A stretch of 55,376 nt of DNA from positions 1-55,376 of the forward strand of contig JAKOVD010000099.1 in the NCBI GenBank assembly GCA_029782215.1, in the 5' to 3' direction. The position numbers were made by a program, and so were the translations under genes. Source of the DNA: Chloroflexota bacterium (GTDB taxonomy: Bacteria; Chloroflexota; Anaerolineae; J102). Position 1 is the stretch's first letter. The number at the start of each line of letters is the position of its first letter. Shown here in pieces: positions 7,131 to 14,900 of the stretch. The notes under the pieces are model-generated. The model was given only the letters and a program-made list of their open reading frames with translations. It did not search any database and was not told the origin of the DNA.

Positions 7131-7832
7131 TCAGTACCCAAGCCTGGGTGCGGCCTGCCCGCCCCCTGACACCGTGCGGAGGATGGCCGGCAGGTAAGTG
7201 GCCGGCGGCGCCGACTCGTCCGGGTAGAGGGCGACGGTGTCGATGAAGATCAGGTTGCTGCCCGTGCTTTGTGGGTGATCCACGAGCAGGAAGAGGGTCA
7301 GGCGGTCGCCGGGCGCCCGCACTCTGACGTCCAGGTTGGGACCGGCGCCGTTCGGCCAGTTCATGATCCGCCCCGGCCCCCAGTGCATCCGTCCCCAGAT
7401 GACGGTGCTGGCCGTGGGGTCCGTGCCCCCGGTGGGGTCCATCCCCAGCCGGCGCCCAAAGGTGCTGGCATAGGATGGATCGGGCGCCGCCCACTCAATG
7501 CTTGCGCGATAGCCTGCCCCAGGCGTCACCAGCACCTGCGTGTAGATGCCGGCCTTGAAGGTGCCGCCATCGCTCCACATCCGCAGGCTGGGAGGGCTGG
7601 GGCTGTCTTCATCCCGCATGAACGTCAGGTCGCCGTCGAGCACGAACGCGCTCCACCCGTCAGGAACCTGGCGCGGCGGGCTGCCGTGAAAGCCGTCCAG
7701 GCCGCACAGCGCCCGCGGCAGCAGGTTGGGCGGATCACACGGATACCCGGCCCTGCCCTCCATCGCCGGCGCCATGAGGCAGCCGGCGCCGGCCAACAGA
7801 AGAACGAACAGGGGTCGCAGGTGCATGGGCAT
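7131..7832 (-). CDS. exported paralogue lacking stalk and anchor
   Basis: 233 residues, function unknown. After a hydrophobic export signal (LRPLFVLLLAGAGCLMAPA) it repeats the neighbour's domain block by block: YPCDPPNLLPRALCGLDGFHG, YRASIEWAAPDP, LGMDPTGGTDP and IFIDTVALYPDE. It ends about 20 residues later without stalk or membrane anchor, so it should be released, unless the Cys in the signal acts as a weak lipobox. The start is ATG 7832 or 7826; a TTGCCG-N16-TATACT promoter ends so close upstream that the mRNA would be almost leaderless. It lies 75 nt upstream of its longer paralogue. Confidence 0.83.
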   Translation of the reverse strand: MPMHLRPLFVLLLAGAGCLMAPAMEGRAGYPCDPPNLLPRALCGLDGFHGSPPRQVPDGWSAFVLDGDLTFMRDEDSPSPPSLRMWSDGGTFKAGIYTQVLVTPGAGYRASIEWAAPDPSYASTFGRRLGMDPTGGTDPTASTVIWGRMHWGPGRIMNWPNGAGPNLDVRVRAPGDRLTLFLLVDHPQSTGSNLIFIDTVALYPDESAPPATYLPAILRTVSGGGQAAPRLGY

Positions 7833-7840
7833 AGCGGCTG

Positions 7841-7868
7841 AGTATAGACGTTCCTGCTTCGGCGGCAA
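7841..7868 (-). promoter_or_regulatory. promoter of the 7131-7832 gene
   Basis: TTGCCG (7868-7863) and TATACT (7846-7841) with a 16-nt spacer on the minus strand. The expected start point lies within a few bases of the start codon. Confidence 0.55.
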
Positions 7869-7972
7869 GTTCCGATCCTCCGCCGTACAATGGACGGCGC
7901 GCCCGTCTTGCGCTATCATCGCTCCCGCCGACGGCGCGCCCATCGCGCCGTCGTCTCCGGAGGATGCCTGCC

Positions 7973-8467
7973 ATGACCGAGATCACCACCAAAGCCCAGC
8001 TCATGAGCGCCATTCGCCATGAGCGCGACCTCCTCGATGCGGCGCTGGCCCGGCTGGCGCCTGCGCAGTTCACGCAGCCCGGCGTCGAACCAGGTTGGAC
8101 GGTCAAAGACGTGATGGCCCACATCGCCTACTGGGAAGGGGTCATGGTGACCTGGCTGCAGACCAGCCTGGCCGGGCAAACGCCAGACCGTCCGGCCACA
8201 GGCTTCGACTGGGACACCGTCCATGCCATGAACGCCGCCAACTTCCTGGCCCACAAGGATAGAACTCTGGCCGAGGTCGCAAGCCTGTACCAGGGCGCGC
8301 ACGACCTGGCCGTTGCCGCTCTGGAGGCCGCCCCGGAGGCGGCGCTGCTGCAGCCGGGATACTTCGCCTGGACGGGCGAACGACCTTTCCTGGTATTCGT
8401 GGAAGCCAACACCACCGAGCACTTCGCCGAACATCGCGCTGATCTTGAACGCTGGCTGGCGGCGTGA
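7973..8467 (+). CDS. DinB/DfsB-type four-helix-bundle protein
   Basis: 164 residues, all-helical. The N-terminal half carries TTKAQLMSAIRHERDLLDAA, then PGVEPGWTVKDVMAHIAYWE and the C-terminal HFAEHRADLERWL, matching the ClbS/DfsB branch of the DinB superfamily. Members often bind a metal through three histidines and act as thiol transferases or, for ClbS, in self-protection; the role here is unknown. ATG 7973 is chosen over 7964 because GGAGG at 7959-7963 is properly spaced only for it. It is divergent from the exported-protein gene and precedes the rhodanese gene by 80 nt. Confidence 0.82.
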   Translation: MTEITTKAQLMSAIRHERDLLDAALARLAPAQFTQPGVEPGWTVKDVMAHIAYWEGVMVTWLQTSLAGQTPDRPATGFDWDTVHAMNAANFLAHKDRTLAEVASLYQGAHDLAVAALEAAPEAALLQPGYFAWTGERPFLVFVEANTTEHFAEHRADLERWLAA

Positions 8468-8547
8468 GCGGAAGCCAGCCACCGTCACCGGGACATAAGT
8501 CGTGCTAAAGTGGTGCATGTTGTGACCATCACCTTTCGAGGAGCCTC

Positions 8548-8988
8548 ATGAGCCTGTTCGACTCACTGCGGCGGCGATCTCAGGCCGCCACCACCCAGTC
8601 CACCACCCAGCCCGCCCCCACCCGGAACAGCGCGCCTGCCCCCGAGGACGAGGTGCTCACCATTCCTGAGATCACCCCCGCCGAATTGATGGCGGCGCAG
8701 CGGAACGGCGCCGGTCCTGTCATCGTCGACTGCCGCGAGTCCTACGAGCGCAAGCAGGCGCGCATTCCCGGCAGCCTCCACATTCCCATGAACGAAACGC
8801 CGCTGCGCTTGGGCGAGTTGGATCGCAGCGCCGACATCGTCGTCGTCTGCGCGCATGGCAGCCGCTCCTACGCCGTGACCGGCTACCTGGTCCAGCATGG
8901 CTTTCGCGCCCTCAGCCTGGCGGGCGGCATGGCCGCGTGGCAGTCGCGCGGCGGCGAGATCGAGAGTGACTACCGGTCCCAACGCTGA
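8548..8988 (+). CDS. rhodanese-like sulfurtransferase
   Basis: 146 residues with one rhodanese domain (about 38-143) after a Pro/Thr/Ala-rich N-terminal tail. The substrate-side block is VIVDCRESYERKQARIPGSLH and the active-site loop is VVVCAHGSRSYAV, with catalytic C101 that would carry a persulfide. The last block SLAGGMAAWQ is typical. The acceptor is unknown. CGAGGAG lies 5 nt upstream of the ATG. It is followed by folK across a spacer made of GTTGAA-type repeats. Confidence 0.9.
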   Translation: MSLFDSLRRRSQAATTQSTTQPAPTRNSAPAPEDEVLTIPEITPAELMAAQRNGAGPVIVDCRESYERKQARIPGSLHIPMNETPLRLGELDRSADIVVVCAHGSRSYAVTGYLVQHGFRALSLAGGMAAWQSRGGEIESDYRSQR

Positions 8989-9013
8989 ACGTTCAACGTT
9001 CAACGTTTAACCT
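8986..9013. repeat. GTTGAA-type intergenic repeat
   Basis: Overlapping GAACGTT/CAACGTT units between the rhodanese gene and folK. Other clusters are at 2475-2488, 43229-43258, 44495-44545 and 51831-51878. Confidence 0.7.
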
Positions 9014-9027
9014 CTACCCTCCCTCCC

Positions 9028-9504
9028 ATGTCCACCGCCACCATCGCCCTCGGCAGCAATCTCGGCGACCGCCGGGCCAACCTCCGCACCGCCATTGCCA
9101 GGCTCGGCAGGCTGGGAAAGGTGACGGCCCAATCGCCGATCTACGAGACCCCGCCGTGGGGCGTCGCCGATCAACCCGCCTACTACAACCAGGTCGTCCA
9201 GGTGCAGACGGACCTGGACCCGCACGCCCTGCTCCAGGCGCTCAAGGCGACCGAGGTGGACATGGGCCGTGACCCCGGTGGGCTGCGCTACGGTCCCCGC
9301 CTCATCGACTTTGACATCGTCCTCTATGAGGATGTCGTGCTGACCAGCTACAGCCTGACCATCCCCCATCCCCGCCTGGTCGAGCGCGCCTTCGTTCTCG
9401 TCCCGCTAGCCGACATCGCCCCTGACCTGGTGCATCCCTTGCTGTGCCTGTCCATCCGCGACCTGGCGCGGCGCGTGGATGCAACGGACGTGGTGCGGGT
9501 CTAG
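9028..9504 (+). CDS. folK: 2-amino-4-hydroxy-6-hydroxymethyldihydropteridine pyrophosphokinase
   Basis: 158 residues, the usual HPPK length. The enzyme transfers pyrophosphate from ATP to 6-hydroxymethyl-7,8-dihydropterin in folate synthesis. Visible family features are the start ATIALGSNLGDRRANL, the pterin-loop region SPIYETPPWGV with DQPAYYNQVV, and the signature RYGPRLIDFDIVLYED that holds the two magnesium-binding aspartates. It ends with the conserved IPHPRLVERAFVLVPLADI. No clear Shine-Dalgarno sequence precedes the ATG, which follows a pyrimidine-rich stretch. No other folate genes are next to it. Confidence 0.95.
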   Translation: MSTATIALGSNLGDRRANLRTAIARLGRLGKVTAQSPIYETPPWGVADQPAYYNQVVQVQTDLDPHALLQALKATEVDMGRDPGGLRYGPRLIDFDIVLYEDVVLTSYSLTIPHPRLVERAFVLVPLADIAPDLVHPLLCLSIRDLARRVDATDVVRV

Positions 9505-9827
9505 GACTATCCGTGGTTTCCCAGATCGCGGGCTCACAATAGCCTGTTGCTGGGAGTAATGCGGCCGTCGGCGGTGTGTGGTTCGCCTGAGTTTGAATCA
9601 AGCCGGCCTTTGTCCAGGAGCCACGTCCGTTGTTGGCAAGGTCTTGCAGGGTGAAGTTGCAGCGGTGAGGCAGGCAAACTGACGCGTATCTTTGCAGCCT
9701 TGTGAGCGTCGTCACTAGTGTAGCCCAAGGCATGGCGATCACCTCGAACTCGAAATCGTTTGGACTTCGCGGAGTCGCTACAAGCGCGGGCCCATACAGC
9801 CCCATCTCGCTCGCAAGGAGGCATCTG
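9505..9827. other. non-coding region before the first DUF2690-like gene
   Basis: No convincing gene. It contains GCGTATCTTTGCAGC at 9684-9698, which recurs upstream of the second paralogue (10482-10496), followed by an imperfect inverted repeat GCCTTG/CAAGGC (9697-9731). The last 25 nt before the start codon are nearly identical to those of the second paralogue. Confidence 0.6.
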
Positions 9828-10304
9828 ATGTCAAACCGAAGGACTGCCCGGCGTCTGTTGCCACGTACCCTTGTCATCGCGCTGTTGCTCGGCGTGGTGC
9901 TGCTTGCCGTGGCGCCCGCGGCCTTCGCCGGCGGCGGCCCGCTCTGCCACGGCGCCACCTGCCGCGGCAAATCCCCACAGGCCCAGGGTTGCAGCCATGA
10001 TGCTGTTACGCTGGCCAAATGGCCTCAACCAGGCACAGCCAGCGCCGGCGCCAACCAGTATACCGAGCTGCGCTACTCCGCGGCCTGCCACGCCTATTGG
10101 TCGCGCGTCACCGCCAAGAGCTACTTGGGACCCTTTCTGTATACCCGCGCCTCCATTCAAGGCCATGTGACTGCCACCCGTGTCACCAACTATGGAAGCA
10201 GCCAGGCCATCAGCAAGATGTGGACCGGCCCCGCTGTGGCCTGTGGCGTCTCTGTCGAGAAATCCGATCCGTCGTACGTTCCCGTAACCTGCGCTCCCCG
10301 CTAG
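9828..10304 (+). CDS. secreted DUF2690-like protein, paralogue 1
   Basis: 158 residues. A signal peptide (RTLVIALLLGVVLLAVAPAAFA) is followed by a small Cys-rich domain: CHGATCRGKSPQAQGC, then DAVTLA, the hallmark YTELRYSAACHAYWSRV, and a C-terminal part with QAISKMWTGPAVACGVS. The CxGxxCxGk-P-x-GC and ELRYSxxCxAxW motifs match my memory of DUF2690, a bacterial family of unknown function common in actinobacteria. Six cysteines suggest disulfides in an exported protein. ATG 9828 has AAGGAGG 6 nt upstream. It is the first of three tandem paralogues and is followed by its own terminator. Confidence 0.82.
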   Translation: MSNRRTARRLLPRTLVIALLLGVVLLAVAPAAFAGGGPLCHGATCRGKSPQAQGCSHDAVTLAKWPQPGTASAGANQYTELRYSAACHAYWSRVTAKSYLGPFLYTRASIQGHVTATRVTNYGSSQAISKMWTGPAVACGVSVEKSDPSYVPVTCAPR

Positions 10305-10333
10305 TTCCGAACACAGCTCGCTCCCATCGTAAG

Positions 10334-10370
10334 CGACCGGCCTCGCCTCCACTGGCGTGTGGGCCGGTCG
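10334..10370 (+). terminator. terminator after paralogue 1
   Basis: CGACCGGCC (10334-10342) pairs with GGCCGGTCG (10362-10370), with a nested CGCC/GGCG stem, and is followed by TTTCGCGTT. Confidence 0.75.
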
Positions 10371-10732
10371 TTTCGCGTTCACTTACTCCCCGATGCCAGT
10401 TCTACCCCTGCAAACCCCAGAGGCTTCGCGCTGGCTCGTTCACTATGTTCGATGCCGCTACGACGAGGCATGCAGCCCAGGGCGTATCTTTGCAGCATGT
10501 TGGGCGTCATCATGAGTGACGCCCAACATGCTGCACTGATCCTTTGACGGACAAATTACGGTGCATGCCTTGGTTGCCAGCAGTGGTGGCCGCGGCATCG
10601 GTTGTTGGGCAACTTAATCTGTTCGTGCTGGTTAACCGCCCACGTCCGGATCGCGCTCCGGTTCCGTGGATTGTCGCGTTGCCGGGCGACGCCAAAGCCG
10701 TCCGGCCCATCTCGCTCGCAAGGAGACATCTG
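10371..10732. other. non-coding region before the second DUF2690-like gene
   Basis: No convincing gene. It holds the shared element GCGTATCTTTGCAGC (10482-10496), the long palindrome at 10492-10534 and, at its end, the CCCATCTCGCTCGCAAGGAG segment shared with paralogue 1. Confidence 0.6.
10492..10534. repeat. perfect 18-bp palindrome
   Basis: An 18-nt arm (10492-10509) is exactly complementary to 10517-10534 around a 7-nt loop TCATGAG. It overlaps the GCGTATCTTTGCAGC element shared with paralogue 1. No T-tract follows on either strand, so a regulatory or transposon-end role is as likely as termination. Confidence 0.7.
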
Positions 10733-11206
10733 ATGTCAAACCGCAGAACTTCCCGCCGTCTATTGACTCGTACAATTGTCATCGCCTTGCTGTTGGGCGT
10801 GGTGCTGCTTGCTGTGGCGCCTGCGGCCTTCGCCGGCGGCGGCCCGCTCTGCTACGGCGCCACCTGTCGCGGTAAGACACCGCAGTCCCAGGGCTGCAGC
10901 TACGATGCCGTGACGCTGGCCAAGGTGCCGAAGCCCGGGACGGCCAGCGCCGGCGCCCAGCAGTACACCGAGCTGCGCTATTCCAAGGCCTGCCATGCCT
11001 ACTGGTCGCGCGTCACCAGCCGCCTGTCAGCCGGTGACATCCTCTACACCCGCGCTTCCATCCAGGGCCATGTCACCGCCACCCGCGTGACCAACTATGG
11101 AGGCTCCCAGGCCATCAGCAAGATGTGGACCGGTCCCGCCGTCGCCTGCGGCACCTCGGTGTCGAAGTCGGACCCCTCCTACATCTGGGTCGGCTGCGCC
11201 CCTTGA
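10733..11206 (+). CDS. secreted DUF2690-like protein, paralogue 2
   Basis: 157 residues, nearly identical in plan to the gene before it: export signal (RTIVIALLLGVVLLAVAPAAFA), CYGATCRGKTPQSQGC, DAVTLAKVPKPGTASAG, YTELRYSKACHAYWSRV and QAISKMWTGPAVACGTSV. Both signal and domain share most residues with paralogue 1, which points to recent duplication that included the ribosome-binding region (CTCGCAAGGAGACATCTGATG). A longer in-frame start at 10544 lacks a ribosome-binding site and would place the signal peptide internally. Function unknown; extracellular location inferred. Confidence 0.82.
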   Translation: MSNRRTSRRLLTRTIVIALLLGVVLLAVAPAAFAGGGPLCYGATCRGKTPQSQGCSYDAVTLAKVPKPGTASAGAQQYTELRYSKACHAYWSRVTSRLSAGDILYTRASIQGHVTATRVTNYGGSQAISKMWTGPAVACGTSVSKSDPSYIWVGCAP

Positions 11207-11404
11207 GTTTGCCTGCCAATAGGAAGAATCCTCACCCTTTTCGCTGCCCATCGCGCCTATGCTATGACTAGGGTGTGCTGGGAGCTTTCCCCCGGCGCCA
11301 GCTACATAGCGCACGGTTGAGGCGCAATCCGGTTTGCAGGTGTTCTTCTTGCTGGGTGTCCTCCTACGACGCCCGGCCCACGTCCACAGTAAGGAGATAT
11401 TGTT

Positions 11405-11854
11405 ATGTCAAACCGCAAGATTTCCAGACGCTGGCTGACTCGCACGTTGATCATCGCACTGCTGTTGGCGGTGGTGCTCATCGCTGTGGTGCCAACGGCC
11501 TTCGCCCATGGTCCGCAGTGTTGGGGCGCCGGCTGCCGGGGCAAGTCGCCGCAGGTCCAGGGCTGCAGCCATGACGCCGTCACGGTCGCCTGGACATCGA
11601 ACTCCCACGAGGTCGTCCAACTGCGCTACTCACCGGGGTGCCATGCCTACTGGTCGCGCACCTACAGCAAATTGGCGCCAGCCAATGTCCTCTACACCCG
11701 CGCCGCGCTGAAGTATCACGTCTCCGCCACCCGCGTGGTCAACTGGTACTCGACAGAAGCCATCAGCAAGATGTGGACCGGCCCTGCCACGGCCTGTGGC
11801 GCTTCGGTCTCCAAGGCGTACCCCGGCTATGTGCCGGTTCGCTGCGTCAACTGA
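11405..11854 (+). CDS. secreted DUF2690-like protein, paralogue 3
   Basis: 149 residues. It has the same start MSNRKISRR, an export signal (RTLIIALLLAVVLIAVVPTAFA), CWGAGCRGKSPQVQGC, then a shorter linker, VVQLRYSPGCHAYWSRT, and EAISKMWTGPATACGASV. It is the most divergent of the three: the Gly/Ala-rich insert is missing and the 5' region differs. TAAGGAGATAT gives a good ribosome-binding site. The cluster ends here with a strong hairpin and is convergent with the GH13 gene. Confidence 0.82.
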   Translation: MSNRKISRRWLTRTLIIALLLAVVLIAVVPTAFAHGPQCWGAGCRGKSPQVQGCSHDAVTVAWTSNSHEVVQLRYSPGCHAYWSRTYSKLAPANVLYTRAALKYHVSATRVVNWYSTEAISKMWTGPATACGASVSKAYPGYVPVRCVN

Positions 11855-11881
11855 TCCGATCAGCCTCTAGACACCCAGAAG

Positions 11882-11928
11882 GCGAAGAGACCAGCTCCGC
11901 CAGGTTTGGCCTGAGCTGGTCTCTTCGC
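11882..11928. terminator. strong hairpin between convergent genes
   Basis: GCGAAGAGACCAGCT (11882-11896) pairs perfectly with 11914-11928. It lies between DUF2690-like paralogue 3 and the convergent GH13 gene, and could terminate both. Confidence 0.75.
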
Positions 11929-11985
11929 GTTCCTGCCCTGCTGGCATCGATCCTCAGGGCGAGGACTTGATTTTCTGTGGGATGG

Positions 11986-14900
11986 CTAAGCCTGCGGTCG
12001 GCGGTCGCCCGCTGGGCGTCCTTTGTCGGGCTCCTTCCCGGCCCACGCCAGCAGCTGCTCGACCCGGTAACCGGAGGCGGCGTCGGCAGCCAGCAGCGCC
12101 TCCGCCACCGCATAGAGCTCGCTCACCACTTCGGCAGTCCCATCACCGCCAGCGGCCACCTGCGCCACCACGGCAGCGGTGTAGAGACCGTGCACGAGGG
12201 TGGCGAAGGCCTCCTTGTTGTACCAGAGCACGCCCTCAAAACGGTTGACGCGCAGGTAACGCTGAACGTCATCGGCAGCCAACAACGTCCGCAGCAGCGC
12301 ATGCGGCGCCGGCAGGCTGTGAGCGGCGGCGCCGGCAGCGGCGCCGGATGGTTGCAGCAGCCCCTGGTGGGCGATAAGCAGCTTGACCAGTTCCACCTGA
12401 CTTTCCGCCTCTGCCGCGCTCAGGCCGTAGTCCACAAGCGCCTGCGCCGTCACCTTTCCCAACAGCCACTCGTCCATCCAACTGTGGGCGCGGGCAGCAA
12501 AATCGTCGTCACCCACCACACGTCCCAGCGTGTGGTTGCACACGTAGGCAAAGAGCCCACCCCATGCCGCGCGATGGTTGCCGAGGCCCGTGGTCAGATA
12601 GGCGCAGGCGGCAGCAAAGCGGTCAATGCCGTCGGATGCTGCCGCTGCGCCGAGCTGGGGCTCGGCGTTTCCAGGCAGATCCCCAAGCACGCGTAGCTGC
12701 AGCGCCGCCTCCAGCTCGCGCCGCAGAAGGGAAGGCAAAGCCGTCCAGCCCGTGGGCATTTCCGCCTCAGGGGCCACAGCGTCACCGCTGGTGGGTTCAG
12801 GTGTTTCGGCAGGCGCCGCCGCAGCGGCTTCCACTGCCTCCAGGCGGCGTTTGAGGACATCAACCCCTGCGCCTTCCGCCTCGGCGCTGGTCTGCCCGGT
12901 GGTGAAGCGCTCGATCTCCTGCAGCAGCGCCTTATCCAGCTCTTCCACCTCTTCGAAGTGCTGCGCCAGCGCCGTCGACTGCTCGGCCGTGAGCGGCAGA
13001 GTGGAGACCCGGTGGTCATACAGCCAGCGGAAGGTCTCGCCGTTGACGATCGCTCGATAGGGATAGTGCAAGGGACGCAGGAAGAGCTCGCGGACCGCCT
13101 CGTCCACGCTGGGCACGCCGCGACCGTTCAGATAGGCTGCCACCTGGCCGTATTGGCCGGCTTCGTTGTCGCTCACCTCGCGGAAGTCCACAAACACATG
13201 GCGCTGGTAGGTGCCGAGCTGGACGTAGAGGCCGTTCTCGACGATCTCCCGGCAGGGACGAATGTACTCCAGGCCCGGCACCATATCGCGAAAGATGACG
13301 TAGCGGTTGGCGCTGGAGGACAGCCCCAAACCCTCGCCCAGCGACTTCTGCACCAGTTGCCCGCTGCCCTTGTCCAGGTAGGCGGCCGAGGTGCGAATCC
13401 AGCCGCGCGTATCGCTGAACTTGTTGTGGTAGACCACCAGGCTACGCTCGTTGCCCGCGCGATTCGAGTAGGCCAGGACATTCTCGTCCACCGCCCCACT
13501 GCTCGTGAAGAAGTCGTAGAGCAGGAAGCTGTGCACCTGGGCGAACAGGTAGCGGCGCTTGAGCAGGGGGGTAATTTCCCTTTGATGGCGGTCCATCAGC
13601 CACAGGTCCGGCTTCTCGTCGTAGTAGGCGCGGCGATACTCCATGCCATACTTCTCGGTGTAGCCTTCGAACTGCCCGTGCCCGAACATCGGCAGACCCG
13701 GCACCGTGGCCACCACGGTGGCGACGCCGAAATACTTGTCGTCTTTGCCAAACTGCTCGACGGCCGTCTTCTCATCAGGATTGCTGAGGAAGTTGACGTA
13801 GCGCTTCAAGATTTCGGGGTCGAATTCGACCGTATTCTTGATCAACTGCCGGTACTTGTCGTTGTCCTCATCGCGCAGCATGTGCATGAAGGCGCTGTTG
13901 TAAACGCGGTGCATGCCCAGGGTGCGGACAAAGTAACCTTCCATCAGCCAGAAGGCCTCGGCCAGCAGCAAGGTGTCGGGCGCCTCTGCCGCGACCCGAT
14001 CAACCACTTCGCGCCAGAACTCCTCAGGCATGGCGGCATCGAAATCCGCCTTGGTCATGCCGTGCTCGGCACGCGAGGCGATGGCGCCGCCTGTGCCCGG
14101 TTCGGGGAACCACAACCGCTGGATGTGCCGCTTGGCCAGCGTCATTGCTGCATCGAAGCGAATGATCGGGAACTGCCTCGCCACGTGCAGAATCGTCTGG
14201 ATGACGGCTTCACGGACATCTGCACGCAGGTAGTCGAGCTGGGCCGTGTCGTTCCACGGCATGCTGGTGCCATCGTTGCCGTGATAGATGTAACGCGTAT
14301 CGCCGCTCCAATGGTCGACGCGCTTGAAGACCACCGAGGCGTCCGAACGGTTGTAGTAGTGGTCCTCCAGGTAGATGCCGACCCGATTGTCATAGTCGTT
14401 CAGATTGGGACCGTTGAACGAGTAGCTGGGGTAGGGGCTGTACGGGAGCTGCAGGAACCAGTCGGGATGCTCGACCACCCACCGGGAGTCGATGGCCATG
14501 TGGTTGGGCACCATGTCGCTTGCCAGGCGGATGCCGCGCTGCCAGGCCCGCTGCCGCAGGTTGTCGAGAGCGTCAGGGCCACCCAGGTCATGGGCGATCT
14601 GGTAGTCATACAGCGAATACGCCGAGGCCACCGCTTCCGGGTTGCCCATCATCTGTTTGATGCGCCGCGAGGCGCGCGAGCGTTCCCACAGACCGATCAG
14701 CCACAGGCCGGTGATGCCGCGGTTGGCAATGATGTCGAGCTCAGCGTCCGGAATGTCGGCAAGCGTGTTGAGGGGTCGTTGATACTGCTTGGACAACTGA
14801 TCGAGCCATACGAAGGCGTTCTTAGCCAGCAGAACCAACCGCGGCATCCAGTCGGTGTCGGCGCTGTAGCGTTCCGGCTCGTACTCCTCCCCGCCAAAGG

